A DNA stretch of 64,000 bases from contig JAJTBD010000010.1 in NCBI GenBank assembly GCA_021287075.1, forward strand, positions 62,001 through 126,000. The letters run 5' to 3'. The position numbers and the translations under genes were made by a program. Under the pieces are notes generated by a model. The model saw only the letters and a program-made list of their open reading frames with translations. It was not told the origin of the DNA and searched no databases. Below, in pieces: positions 29,594 to 39,868 of this stretch. This DNA comes from Micrococcales bacterium. GTDB lineage: Bacteria; Actinomycetota; Actinomycetes; Actinomycetales; Dermatophilaceae. Position 1 is the first letter of the stretch; the number at the start of each line of letters is the position of its first letter.

Positions 29594-30064
29594 ATGCCCA
29601 CGTTGACCTATCCCAGCGAGCAGTTCCCCGGCCCGCCGAGTGTCTCGGTCGACATCCCGGAGAGCTGGACCCCGCTGCGCGTCCCCGGCACGCTCATGGC
29701 GGCGCGGGAGACCTCGAGCGCGTCGGCGCTGGCCCCCAACATCATCGTGCGCGGCTCGACCCGGCCCGGCTACTTCTCCATCGAGCACGCCCTCGACGAG
29801 CTGCGCGAGACCGTCGAGGGGCAGGGTGGCGAGATGGACCCGCCCTTCGAGATCACCCTCGACGGCATGCCCTATGTCGGCGTCAACGTCCACTGGGACG
29901 ACAGCCGCATGGGTCAGGTCGTGCAGGCCCACCTCTTCTGCGGCTCGCGCCGCGGCAATGTCGTCGACCTCGTGCAGATCACCGGCTCGGTGAGCGGGGC
30001 GCAGGCGCGGGAGCAGTATGACGAGGTGCAGGCCATCCTCGAGACCGCCCGCGTGGTCGCCTGA
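29594..30064 (+). CDS. Conserved hypothetical protein, possibly DcrB/LpqN-like
   Basis: 156-residue soluble protein without signal peptide. A pattern of SVDIPESWTPL, PNIIVRGSTRPGYF, a central amphipathic helix and GNVVDLVQITGSV near the end recalls the DcrB/LpqN alpha-beta fold, but I am not certain. ATG 29594 follows AGGA. The stop overlaps the phosphatase start by one base (TGATG), so it is the first gene of the phosphatase-FHA-kinase cluster and is probably functionally linked to it. Confidence 0.65.
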   Translation: MPTLTYPSEQFPGPPSVSVDIPESWTPLRVPGTLMAARETSSASALAPNIIVRGSTRPGYFSIEHALDELRETVEGQGGEMDPPFEITLDGMPYVGVNVHWDDSRMGQVVQAHLFCGSRRGNVVDLVQITGSVSGAQAREQYDEVQAILETARVVA

Positions 30065-30873
30065 TGTCCACCGCCCCACGCGGGTCGGGACTGAGCCTGC
30101 GGGCCGGTCTGGCCACCGACGTCGGCCGGGTCCGCCAGCACAACGAGGACACCGGCATCGCCGACCGCAGCGTCTTCGCCGTCTGCGACGGGATGGGCGG
30201 TCACGCCGCCGGGGAGGTGGCCAGCCAGATCGTGGCCGAGACCCTCTCCGAGCTGGCCGACCAGCCCGAGCTGACGCCAGCCGTGATCACGCGCCAGCTC
30301 GCCGAGGCCAACGACCGGCTGCTCGCGTCGGTCGCCCGGCACCCCGAGCAGGCCGGCATGGGCACGACCGCGGCCGGGATCACGGTGGTCGCGGGCGGCG
30401 GCGGCGACCACTGGGCCGTCTTCAATGTCGGCGACTCCCGGGTCTATCGCTGGATCGCCGGCCGGCTCACCCAGGTCACGGTCGACCACTCCGAGGTGCA
30501 GGAGCTGCTCGACGCGGGCCTGATCACCGTCGACGAGGTCGCCCGCCACCCGATGCGCAATGTCATCACCCGCTCCCTCGGCATGGACCCCGCGCCCAGC
30601 CCCGATGTGTGGGTCTTCCCGCCCTTCCCCGGCGAGCGCTTCGTCATCTGCAGCGATGGCCTGACCGGCGAGCTGCGCGATGACCAGATCAAGGCCATCC
30701 TCGAGGCCTGCGACGACCCGCAGTCGGCCGCCGAGTCGCTCGTGCGCGCGGCCGTCGAGGCGGGTGGCCGCGACAATGTGACGGTCGTGGTCGTCGCCCT
30801 AGACTCAGAGCAACCCGATGACGACGTGGAGGGGGACACCTCGCCACGAGGAATGGCTGCGAGCACACCGTGA
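30064..30873 (+). CDS. PP2C-family Ser/Thr protein phosphatase
   Basis: 269-residue metal-dependent phosphatase with the full motif set: VGRVRQHNEDT (metal-ligand region, ~residue 20), VCDGMGGHAAGEVAS (~40), GTTAAG, FNVGDSRVYRW, ITRSLG, CSDGLTGEL (~197) and GGRDNVTVVVV (~245). No transmembrane helix is visible, so it is cytoplasmic, unlike PstP. It presumably reverses phosphorylation by the kinase at 33049. Its stop overlaps the next GTG start. Confidence 0.93.
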   Translation: MSTAPRGSGLSLRAGLATDVGRVRQHNEDTGIADRSVFAVCDGMGGHAAGEVASQIVAETLSELADQPELTPAVITRQLAEANDRLLASVARHPEQAGMGTTAAGITVVAGGGGDHWAVFNVGDSRVYRWIAGRLTQVTVDHSEVQELLDAGLITVDEVARHPMRNVITRSLGMDPAPSPDVWVFPPFPGERFVICSDGLTGELRDDQIKAILEACDDPQSAAESLVRAAVEAGGRDNVTVVVVALDSEQPDDDVEGDTSPRGMAASTP

Positions 30874-33029
30874 GCGACTTCGACGTGACCGTCCACCCCA
30901 CTGCGGGGTGGACGGACCTGTCCCAGGGCAGTGTCCACCTGCTGTGCCAGAGCGAGGACGACGGGCTCCTCGCCGAGCTGCGCGAGGCCGTCGGCAGCGG
31001 CGACGCCGACGAGGTCCTCGACGCGCTCGCCAGCCGGGGGGTGCGGCGCGCCCCCGAGTTCGTGCTCGTGCACGCCGGCGTCACCCCCGGGCGGGTCGCC
31101 GTGCGCGGCAGTGGGTATGCCGCGGTGTCCGGCCCCGCGGGCGCCGAGAGCCTGCGTGCGGCGGCACGCGGGCCCTGGTCCGATGAGGACCTGGCCGCCG
31201 ATGTCACCGCGGTCGCGCTGCACACCGGCGCCGGGCCGGCCGAGGCCGACGCCGACGCCGCCGGGTCGGGGGAGGCGGGCGCCGGCGACGACAGTGCCGC
31301 CGAGCCGCTGTTCTCCCCGTCCGGGTGGCGCCGCCCGTCGGTCTTCATGGCCTCCGCGCCGCCCGAGCGGGTGACCCGGCCCTTCAGCTCCGGCCCCCCG
31401 GCCGGCCGGCACGTGCCGGAGATGTCCTCGCTGGCGCTGGATGCCGCCCGGGAGCGGGCCCGCGAGGCGGGCTCGGCCGGCAGCGCCCAGACAGCCGCGG
31501 GGACAGCATCCGGCGGCGGGGGCGCCCCGACCGCTGCGGGTGGGGCGGCGCCCACCGGCGGCGGTGCTGGTGCCGGCGCACCCACCGGGCTGGCCGCCCG
31601 ACTTGGCGGCGCGATGGGAGCAGTTGGCGCCGGATCCGTTGCGGCCCAGGCAGATTCGCAGGAGGCCCCGGCCGCGCAGCCTGACGAGAGCCCCGAGCCC
31701 GACGACAGCGAGCCGGACGAGCGCGAGACCACGCCCGACGACCCGGCGGGCGAGCAGGACGAGCCGGCGGTGTCCGGCGACGTGGGGCTGGCCGAGGCCG
31801 AGCTGGCCGCCCTCTGGGGCCCCACACCGGAGAGCGCCGAGGCCCCCGAGGCCGTGCCGACCGCAGACCTCGTCGGCACCGACTCCCATGCCGGTGCCGA
31901 GGGTGAGGACCACGGGCCGATGGGCCCGGCGCCGATCGAGGCGGCTGGTGGGTTTGACGGCAGCGGCATCGAGGAGGGCGACCTGACCCTCGCGCCGCCG
32001 GAGGAGACCCAGACCGCTCCCGCGGAGCGCGAGCCCCTCCACCCGGCGCCGCAGGAGCCGGCCCCTTCCGAGGTGCCGCAGGCCCCCCTCGCCGACGCCC
32101 ACCCCGCGCCCCAGCACACGCCGATCGACTCGGTGCCCTGGCGGCGCGACCCCGGCCAGGACACGCCCCCGCCGAGCGCGCCGCCCATCACCCCGCCGGT
32201 CACCGGCGTGCCCGCTGCCCCGCCGGTGACGGGGATGCCGGACGCCCCGCCGGCGCCCGCTGACCCACCGGTGGCCTTCCCGCCCGCCGCGGCGCAGCCG
32301 CCGCGCGGCCTGGACCGCCGCGACGTCCCCGAGGCCGTCGGCGATGTTCCCGAGCCCGCCCCCCAGGCAGGCACGCCGATGCCGCCGGCCGCGCCCGCGG
32401 CATACCCGCCGGTCGGCGAGCCGGCCCCGCCCGTCAGCGAGCCGGCCCAGCCGGCCAGCGAGCCCGCCACGCCCGTCGGCGAGCCCGCCCCGCCCGTCAG
32501 CGAGCCGGCCCCGCGGGTCAGTGAGCCGGCCCCGGCGACGACGCACATGGGGGGAGAGGCCACCTGGCCGATCATCCTGGCCGTGCTCTGCCCGGCCGGG
32601 CACACCAGCCCGCCCCACGCCGGGGTGTGCCGGGCCTGCGGACGCGAGATCCCGCCGCAGATGCCCTTCGAGACCCACCGGCCCGCGCTCGGCGTGCTGC
32701 GCCTGTCGACCGGTGACGTCGTCACCCTCGACCGCGGCGTCCTGCTCGGCCGCTCGCCCAAGGTCAACAGCAACCTCGCGCCCGCCGACCGACCCCACCT
32801 GCTGCGCGTCCCGAGCCCCGAGAACGACATCTCCCGCAACCACTGCGAGGTCGTCCTCGAGGGCTGGCATGTGCTCGTGCGCGACCTCGGCTCCACCAAC
32901 GGCACGACCGTCGCCCTGCCGGGCGAGCTGCCCGTGCGGATGCGCGCCAGCGACCAGCAGGCCCTCGAGCCCGGCACCGTGGTGACGATGGCCGAGGAGG
33001 TCTCCTTCACCTTCGAGGTGGGCGCGTGA
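30870..33029 (+). CDS. FHA-domain protein with proline-rich linker and zinc ribbon
   Basis: 719 residues. The N-terminal ~130 residues form a domain I do not recognise. A long Pro/Ala/Glu-rich disordered region (about 130-560) contains GEPAPPVSEPA-type repeats. A zinc ribbon is formed by CPAGH..CRACG (about 573-592). The C-terminal FHA domain (about 605-719) has LGRSPKVN, SRNHCEVVLEGWHVLVRDLGSTNGTTV. FHA domains bind phosphothreonine, so this is a likely substrate or scaffold for the adjacent kinase. GTG start overlaps the phosphatase stop by four bases. Confidence 0.88.
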   Translation: MSDFDVTVHPTAGWTDLSQGSVHLLCQSEDDGLLAELREAVGSGDADEVLDALASRGVRRAPEFVLVHAGVTPGRVAVRGSGYAAVSGPAGAESLRAAARGPWSDEDLAADVTAVALHTGAGPAEADADAAGSGEAGAGDDSAAEPLFSPSGWRRPSVFMASAPPERVTRPFSSGPPAGRHVPEMSSLALDAARERAREAGSAGSAQTAAGTASGGGGAPTAAGGAAPTGGGAGAGAPTGLAARLGGAMGAVGAGSVAAQADSQEAPAAQPDESPEPDDSEPDERETTPDDPAGEQDEPAVSGDVGLAEAELAALWGPTPESAEAPEAVPTADLVGTDSHAGAEGEDHGPMGPAPIEAAGGFDGSGIEEGDLTLAPPEETQTAPAEREPLHPAPQEPAPSEVPQAPLADAHPAPQHTPIDSVPWRRDPGQDTPPPSAPPITPPVTGVPAAPPVTGMPDAPPAPADPPVAFPPAAAQPPRGLDRRDVPEAVGDVPEPAPQAGTPMPPAAPAAYPPVGEPAPPVSEPAQPASEPATPVGEPAPPVSEPAPRVSEPAPATTHMGGEATWPIILAVLCPAGHTSPPHAGVCRACGREIPPQMPFETHRPALGVLRLSTGDVVTLDRGVLLGRSPKVNSNLAPADRPHLLRVPSPENDISRNHCEVVLEGWHVLVRDLGSTNGTTVALPGELPVRMRASDQQALEPGTVVTMAEEVSFTFEVGA

Positions 33030-33048
33030 CGGGCGCCGGAGTGAGCCC

Positions 33049-34668
33049 GTGAGCACCACCCCGCCCCCCGACATCCCGGGCCTGACCTATGTCCAGCCGC
33101 TGGGCAGCGGCGGCTACGCCGACGTCTATCTCTTCGAGCAGCAGATGCCGCGCATGCCCGTCGCGGTCAAGGTGCTCAAGACCGAGGGGATCAGCGATGG
33201 CATCAAGCGCCAGTTCGCCGAGGAGGCGGACACGATGGCGGCGCTGGCCGACCACCCCTACATCGTCCAGGTCTTCGGTGCCGGCACGGCGCCCGACGGC
33301 CGGCCCTACCTGGTGATGAAGTACTACCCGCCGCCCAACATGGCCACCCGGGCCCGCGCCGAGCGCTTCACCGTCGAGGAGACGCTGCGCACCGGCGTCC
33401 AGCTGGCCAGCGCTGTCGAGACCGCCCACCGGGCCGGCATCCTGCACCGCGACATCAAGCCCGCCAATGTGCTGGTCAGCCAGTACGGCGCGCCGGGCCT
33501 GACCGACTTCGGGATCGCCGGCCGGGGTGGCGCCGCCGAGATCGAGGACGACGACGTGGGCGTCTCCGTGCCGTGGGCGCCGCCCGAGGTGATCTACGGC
33601 CAGAGCAACGGCGACGAGCGGGCCGACGTCTACTCGCTGGCCGCCACCCTCTGGCAGCTGCTCACCGGGCGCTCGCCGTTCGAGATCCCGGGGGGCGACA
33701 ACTCGGCATACGCCCTCATGCCGCGCATCCGCAGCAACCCGGTCCCCTCGACCGGCCGCCCCGACGTGCCCGTCTCCCTCGAGCGGCTGCTGGCCCAGGC
33801 GATGGCCAAGGAGCCGGCCAACCGGCCCGAGTCGGCGCTCGCCTTCGCCCGGGCGCTCCAGGCCGTCGAGCAGGAGCAGCGCTTCCCGCGCACGCCCGTC
33901 CTCGTGCTCGACGAGGAGGGCAACGCCGCCCCCGACAGCACCTCCTATGCCGGGCTCGACGACGGCGACCGCACCCGCGTGCGCGCGCCCCAGGCCGTGC
34001 GCGCCCAGCTGCCCGTCCAGTCCCGCAAGCCGCTCTCCGGCGGCACCGTCATCCCGCCCGCCGTCACCAGCGAGCAGGTCGCCACCGCCAAGCGCCCGGT
34101 GGCGGTCCCGCAGGAGCCGATCCCTGTCCGGCCCGGCACGAGCGGGCAGCGCTACTACGAGCGTTCGTATGCCGCGCCGCCCGCGGCATACCCCACCTCA
34201 CCTCCCGACGAGGACGCCTGGGAGGAGCCGGCGCCGCGCACAATGTCGGCGGGCCTGCTGCTCGGTCTCGTCGGCGCGCTGGTCCTCGGGCTGGCCGTGG
34301 CCGTCGCGCTGCTGGTGCGCGGCGGGGGCGAGGAGGACGCGGACGGGCGAGGGGCGCCGAGCACCGCGGTGACCCAGGCCGATGTCGGCCCGATCGACGT
34401 GCCCGAGACCCCCACCCTGCGCGTGGAATCACGGACGGCACAGGTCCGCTTCTCGTGGGAGTATGTCGGCCGAGGGGAGTCCGACACCTTCCGCGTGCGC
34501 CAGGGGGCGACCCGGGAGGCCGTGGAGGCCGCCTCCGTGCAGACGCTCGCGGAGCCGACCCTGGCCGTCCCGGCGGCCAAGGGGCAGCAGGTCTGCGCGC
34601 AGGTGCAGGTCTCCCGCGACGGGCTGTCCTCGACCTACTCGCAGATCGTGTGTGGAAAGGCCGGATAG
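33049..34668 (+). CDS. Transmembrane Ser/Thr protein kinase (PknB-like)
   Basis: 539 residues. Active Hanks-type kinase motifs: Gly loop GSGGYADVYLF (~19), AVKVLK, HRDIKPANVL (~133), DFGIAG (~153) and APPEV, with a shortened activation segment. A juxtamembrane linker (~280-398) precedes one transmembrane helix (GLLLGLVGALVLGLAVAVALLV, ~400-423) and an extracellular FN3-like domain with a likely disulfide (QQVCAQV, SQIVCG). It lacks PASTA repeats. The linker encodes a perfect inverted 9-mer pair (34167-34191). GTG start 20 bases after the FHA gene; the next gene starts four bases after its stop. Confidence 0.95.
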   Translation: MSTTPPPDIPGLTYVQPLGSGGYADVYLFEQQMPRMPVAVKVLKTEGISDGIKRQFAEEADTMAALADHPYIVQVFGAGTAPDGRPYLVMKYYPPPNMATRARAERFTVEETLRTGVQLASAVETAHRAGILHRDIKPANVLVSQYGAPGLTDFGIAGRGGAAEIEDDDVGVSVPWAPPEVIYGQSNGDERADVYSLAATLWQLLTGRSPFEIPGGDNSAYALMPRIRSNPVPSTGRPDVPVSLERLLAQAMAKEPANRPESALAFARALQAVEQEQRFPRTPVLVLDEEGNAAPDSTSYAGLDDGDRTRVRAPQAVRAQLPVQSRKPLSGGTVIPPAVTSEQVATAKRPVAVPQEPIPVRPGTSGQRYYERSYAAPPAAYPTSPPDEDAWEEPAPRTMSAGLLLGLVGALVLGLAVAVALLVRGGGEEDADGRGAPSTAVTQADVGPIDVPETPTLRVESRTAQVRFSWEYVGRGESDTFRVRQGATREAVEAASVQTLAEPTLAVPAAKGQQVCAQVQVSRDGLSSTYSQIVCGKAG

Positions 34669-34671
34669 CCC

Positions 34672-35391
34672 ATGGGTGTGACGCTCGACTTCTGCGGCGA
34701 GATCTATCAGGCCCGCCCCGACGCGCCGCTGACCATCGGCCGGGTGGCCGACGTCGAGATCGACGACAACCCCTATCTGCACCGGGTCTTCCTCCAGATC
34801 ACCCACGAGGGCGGCTTCTGGTGGCTGACCAATGTGGGCTCCACCCTCACCGCGACGGTCGCCGACGACAAGGGCCTCTTTCAGGCCTGGCTCGCGCCGG
34901 GTGCGCGCATCCCGCTCGCGCTGGAGCGGCTGACGGTCTGGTTCACGGCCGGCCCGACGACCTATGACTTCCAGCTGACGGTCGACACCCCGGCCTTCGC
35001 CAGCGTCGACACCGAGGTCGTGGCCGGCGACCACACCGGCGAGACCACCGTGGGCCGGGTCAGCCTCACCCCCGAGCAGAAACTGCTGGTCGTCGCCCTC
35101 TGCGAGTCGATCCTGCGCCGCTCGGGCGCCGGCCAGGGCCAGATCCCCTCCTCGGCCGAGGCCGCGCGGCGGCTGGGCTGGACGACCACCAAGTTCAACC
35201 GCAAGCTCGACAATGTCTGCCAGAAGCTCGCCGACAACGGCACCCGCGGCCTGCACGGCGGCCCCGGCAAGCTCGCGAGCAACCGCAAGTCGCGGCTGGT
35301 CGAGCACGCCCTCTCCACCCGCCTGGTCACCGAGGACGACCTCGCCCTGCTCGACGCGATCGAGGCACCGGCCGCCACCACGGGCGCCTGA
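34672..35391 (+). CDS. FHA-like domain protein with C-terminal helix-turn-helix
   Basis: 239 residues. An N-terminal beta-rich FHA-like domain (about 1-110: LTIGRVADVEIDDNPYLHRVFLQI, then WWLTNVGS) keeps the GR and S/N pattern only loosely. The C-terminal part (about 128-210) has SLTPEQKLLVVALCE and a winged-helix-like segment SSAEAARRLGWTTTKFNRKLDNV. The combination suggests a phosphorylation-responsive regulator. DNA binding is inferred from the HTH pattern only. It sits between the kinase and the giant surface genes. Confidence 0.72.
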   Translation: MGVTLDFCGEIYQARPDAPLTIGRVADVEIDDNPYLHRVFLQITHEGGFWWLTNVGSTLTATVADDKGLFQAWLAPGARIPLALERLTVWFTAGPTTYDFQLTVDTPAFASVDTEVVAGDHTGETTVGRVSLTPEQKLLVVALCESILRRSGAGQGQIPSSAEAARRLGWTTTKFNRKLDNVCQKLADNGTRGLHGGPGKLASNRKSRLVEHALSTRLVTEDDLALLDAIEAPAATTGA

Positions 35392-38300
35392 CCAGCGACG
35401 ATCCGCCGGGCCTGCACGGCCCCTGAGGGCTCCCCTACGATCATCGGGACGACCGCACAGGGGGCGGCCGCAGGGAAGCAGGGATCCACCATGTCTCGAC
35501 GTGCTCGCGCAGGCGTGGCGTCGGGCGCCGTGGTCGCCTTGACCGCGGCCACGCTCGGCTTCTATGCCGTCTCCTCGCGCGGCGAGACCGTCCACGAGGC
35601 CGACCTCGCCGACGGCGGTGTGTGGGTCACCTCCTCCTCCCTGTCGCGCTTCGGCCGCTTCAACAAGCCCGTCCGCCAGCTCGACCTGGGCGTCAGCGCC
35701 GAGGTGGCCGAGCGCTCCGGCCTCGACGTCCACCAGGACGGCGCCACTGTCCTCGGCCAGCTGCGGGCGACGTCCGGCCTGGTCGGCATCGACATCCGCA
35801 CCGGCAAGGCGAGCGACCTCGGCATCTCGGCGCCCACGCCCCAGCGGCCCACGGAGACAGGGGGTTTCGCCCCGTCGACGGTCGACCTGCGGGCCGGCAC
35901 GGTCGCGATGGTCGACCCCAGGACGGGCAAGGTCTGGGCCCAGCGGGTCGGTGACCGGGGCGTGCCCTCCGGGCTGCCACAGCTGGCCACCTCGGCCCGC
36001 CCCGTCGCGACAGTTGGCGCGGTCGCCGCCATGACGGTCGGCGCCGACGGTGCCGTGCACGCCGTCTCTGGCGCGACAGGGCGCGTGGTGACCGTGCCCG
36101 TGGCCGGCGGCGGCTTCGGCAAGCCGGTGACCGCCACGCTGCCCACCCGCAGCGAGGCGGTCGATATCACCGCGGTGGGCGGCCGCTGGGTCGTGCTCGA
36201 CCGTGACTCGGGTCGGCTGCACTGGGCCGATGGTCCGCAGGCCGGTGCCCCCTCCGGGGTGGGTGCGTCGGCGGGCGCCGCCCTCCAGCAGGCCGGGCCC
36301 GAGCGAGCTGACGTCGCCGTGCAGTCACCGACCGCCACCGTCCGGGTCTCCCTCGACGACGGCGCCGAGGCCGGCCGGGCCGCCCCCTCGACGCGGGGCC
36401 GCATCTCCCGTCCCGTCGTGCACGGCGGCTGCGTCCACTCCGCGTGGGCCCAGCCCGGGACGGTGCAGTATGCCGCGGACTGCGGCGAGAGCGACTCCGT
36501 CACCGCCCAGCCGCTCGACAACCCGCCGGCCCAGCCGGTGGTCGACGGCGTGGCCTTCCGCACCAACCGCGGGCAGCTCGTGCTCAACGACCTCGACAGC
36601 GGCGGGCTGTGGGACCTGGACTCCAAGCCGGTCAAGGTCGACAACTGGGACGCGCTGATGCCGCCGCCGGACCGCGAGGACAAGAACAAGAAGAAGGACA
36701 AGAACCTCTACGACGACAGCCAGCTCAACCAGCCGCCCACGGCCGAGCCCGACACCTTCAGCGTGCGGCCGGGCCGCACGAGCAAGCTGCACGTCCTCGA
36801 CAACGACACCGACCCCAGCGGCTCGGTGCTCGCTATCTCGGCCGAGGACGTCACCGCGCCCGATGTCGACGGGGTGAGCGCGGGAGTGGCCGCCGACGGG
36901 CAGACGATCGACATCACCGTCCCCGCGGGTCTGGTCGGCCGCACGGTCAAGTTCGGCTACGCGATCAACAACGGCAAGTCCCCCCCAGCGCTCGCGGACC
37001 ACGGTCACGGTCAGGGTCGTCGGCGACGAGGTGAACTCCGCGCCCACCCTCCGTCGCGGCGCCGCGACCCTGGCCTCGACGGTCTATCCGGTGATCCAGT
37101 CCAAGCGGCTGGCCGTCGGTGTCGTCGGTGACTGGCGCGACCCGGAGTGCGACCCGGTCTCCGCCGAGGCGCTCGACCCCAGCTCGATCGTCGACGGCCA
37201 GGGCCGGCTCTCGGTGCTGGCGCCGCCCCGCCCCGGCGCGAGCAGCGTGCGGTATGCCGTGGACGACGGCCACGGCGCGACCGCCCAGGGGCAGGTGCAG
37301 CTGTCGGTACTCGACCTGCGCACCGGCAAGCCCGCCAACCCCAAGACCCAGCCCGATGTGGTGCGCGGGGCGGTGGGCAAGCCGGTGCAGATCGAGCCGC
37401 TGGCCAATGACGTGCCGGGCGCCGACCCGGCCGAGGCCGATGCGACCATGCGGCTGGCTGCCGCCATCCGCGCGCCCGGCGGTGGGCTCCAGGTCGACAC
37501 CAACTCCTCGACCGGTGTCGTGACCGTCACCGGCACCCAGCCGGGCACCTATGAGCTGTCCTATGGGGCCGTGGTCGGCGGCGCACCGGGGGCAGGCCGC
37601 ATCCGGGTCGACATCGTCGGGGCTCCCGACCCCGACGCCCGCCGGTCGCCGTGCCCGACGCGGCCACGCTGCGCGACCAGACGCCGGTGATGACCGATGT
37701 GCTGGCCAATGACTACTCGCCCCGCTCCGATGTGCTCGTCACGGCCTCGGTGGCGGCGGCGCCCGGGGATGAGTGGCTGCGCCCCTCGATCTATCAGGGG
37801 CGCTGGGTGCGCATCGAGGCGCTGGAGCCGGCGCCGCTCGACCAGCAGGCCGCCCCGCGACGGGGGAGAGTCACCTACACGGTCAGCAACGGCACCACCA
37901 AGGCGACGGGCGAGATCTCCGTCGTCCAGAAGGGGCCGCTGACCGACCCGGTGCCGATCGTCGAGGACGACAAGGCGGTGGTCCGGGCCGGTGACTCGGT
38001 CACGATCCCGGTGATCGACAACGACTCCATGGCCGACGGCATACCGCTCAAGCTCAATCCCAAGGTGGACGTCCTCGGCGGGTCCGCCCAGACGGCCTTC
38101 GCCTCCGGCAGTGTGGTGCGCTTCGTGCCGCCCCAGACCGTGACCCGGCAGGAGGACGTCACGCTCGAGTACTCCGTCTATCCCGACGGCATGCCCGACC
38201 GGGCCAAGACGGGGCGGGTCTCGGTGGCCGTCCTGCCGGCGCCCACGGCCGCCCAGCCCAACCAGGCACCGGTCGCCCGCTCCTTCTCGGCAAGTGTCGT

Positions 38301-39003
38301 CGCCGGTGAGTCGCTGACGATCACCGTGCCGACGTCCGGCATCGACCCCCGAGGAGGTCAGCCCCAGGCCGCGGTCACCGGTGTCGTCGGGGCCAAGGAC
38401 GGGGCGCTCGAGCTGACCCGGGGCCGGGTGGTCGGGGTGACGCCGACCGCGATCCGCTACGAGGCCTATCCCAAGGCCTATGGCACCGAGGTCATCAACT
38501 ACGAGCTGACCGACCGCTTCGGGGCAAAGAGCCGGGCCTTCATCCGCGTCGGGGTCGTCGCGCCCGCCGACCCCCAGCCGCCGGTGGCGGTCGCCGACGA
38601 GGTGGTCGCGGCGCCGGGCAAGCGGGTGACCAAGGACCTCCTCGAGAACGACCTGATCTCGCGCGGCGACTCCATCGAGCTGCTCTACAAGGACCTCAAC
38701 GGCGCCCGGGACCTGGCCGACTGGCGCGTCGACACCGCCGAGACCACCGCCAGCACGGTCGTCCCCGACGACGGGGCCGCGCGCCGCCTCACCTATGCCA
38801 TCTCCAACGGCCTCTTCGACCCCAGCTCCGCCTCAATCCTGGTCCGCGGGCAGCGCGGCTTCGTCAACCCGCCGACCGCCGTCGACGATGTCGCCAAGGC
38901 CGAGCCGGGCCGTGACAGCGTGCTGGTCGACGTGCTGGCCAACGACCGCGACATCGACGGGGAGGGCAAGGACCTGCGCGTGGTCGAGACCCTCTCGGCC
39001 AAA

Positions 39004-39564
39004 GGCACCGTCGAGGGCCGCAGGGTGCGGGTCAAGGTGGAGGCGCAGGCCCACACCGTCCCCTATGTCATCCGCGACTCCGACAACCAGACCGCGATGG
39101 CGCTGATCTATGTGCCGCCGGGCAACAACGGCGCGCCCTTCGTCGTCTCCGGCTCGCTCATCGAGATGGGCAAGGACGCCACCAAGAACGTCCGCATCGC
39201 CGACTATGTGAAGTCGCCCCGGGGGAGGGCGATTGGGCTCACCTCGGCCTCGACGCTGTCGGGCTCGCCCGCCGACCGCCTGCGGGTGGAATCGACCGGT
39301 GACGGGGGCCTGAGGCTGACCTCCTCGGGGGGCTATGTGGGGCCGGGCTCGGTGATGCTGGAGGTGACCGACCAGACCTCGGCGAAGGAGCAGGATTTCC
39401 AGACGGCCTATGTGACGGTGCCGGTGCAGGTCGGCCCGAAGGTGCCACTGTTGCGGTGTCCGGAGTATGCCGTGACGTTGAATGCCGCTGGGCGCTCGCG
39501 TGATTTTGACATCCCGTCGCTGTGTCGGGCGTGGGTGCCGATCGGGATGACGCTGGATGATGCG
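39004..39564 (+). repeat. 561-base tract identical to 45542-46102
   Basis: Every base compared is identical to the matching part of copy 2, whereas flanking parts of the two genes differ at many silent sites. The end of the tract uses untypical codons (TTG, AAT, GATTTT). Confidence 0.85.
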
Positions 39565-39782
39565 ACTTTCGAGTCGGAGTGGGACCCGGCGGCTGCGGGT
39601 GTGCGGTTGGAGCGTTCTGGTGCGGGGGACCGGCAGGTGCGGTTGACTGCTGATGCGTCTGCGCCGTCGTCGACCACGGGACGGATCCGGGTGAAGGCCT
39701 CGGGTGCGCCGGAGGCGGGCTGGGTCAAGGTCCGCGTGATCGGCCTGCCCAAGAAGAAGCCCGCGACCCCCGCCGCCGCCAC

Positions 39783-39868
39783 CCGACCGCGGCCCCCACC
39801 CGGGAGCCGGCCGCCTATCCGCCGCCCGACCGCGGCCCCCACCCGGGAGCCGGCCGCCTATCCGCCGC
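39783..39868 (+). repeat. 43-base tandem duplication in giant protein copy 1
   Basis: Two adjacent copies of a unit starting CCGACCGCGGCCCCCACCCG (39783-39825 and 39826-39868). The period is not a multiple of three, so the unit is translated in two different frames within a Pro-rich linker (RPRPPPGSRPP.. then TAAPTREPAAYPP). Confidence 0.85.

Noticed and set aside
37031..37690. Separate small gene inside giant copy 1
   Set aside because: It aligns collinearly with the middle of copy 2 and is best explained as one gene with two indels.
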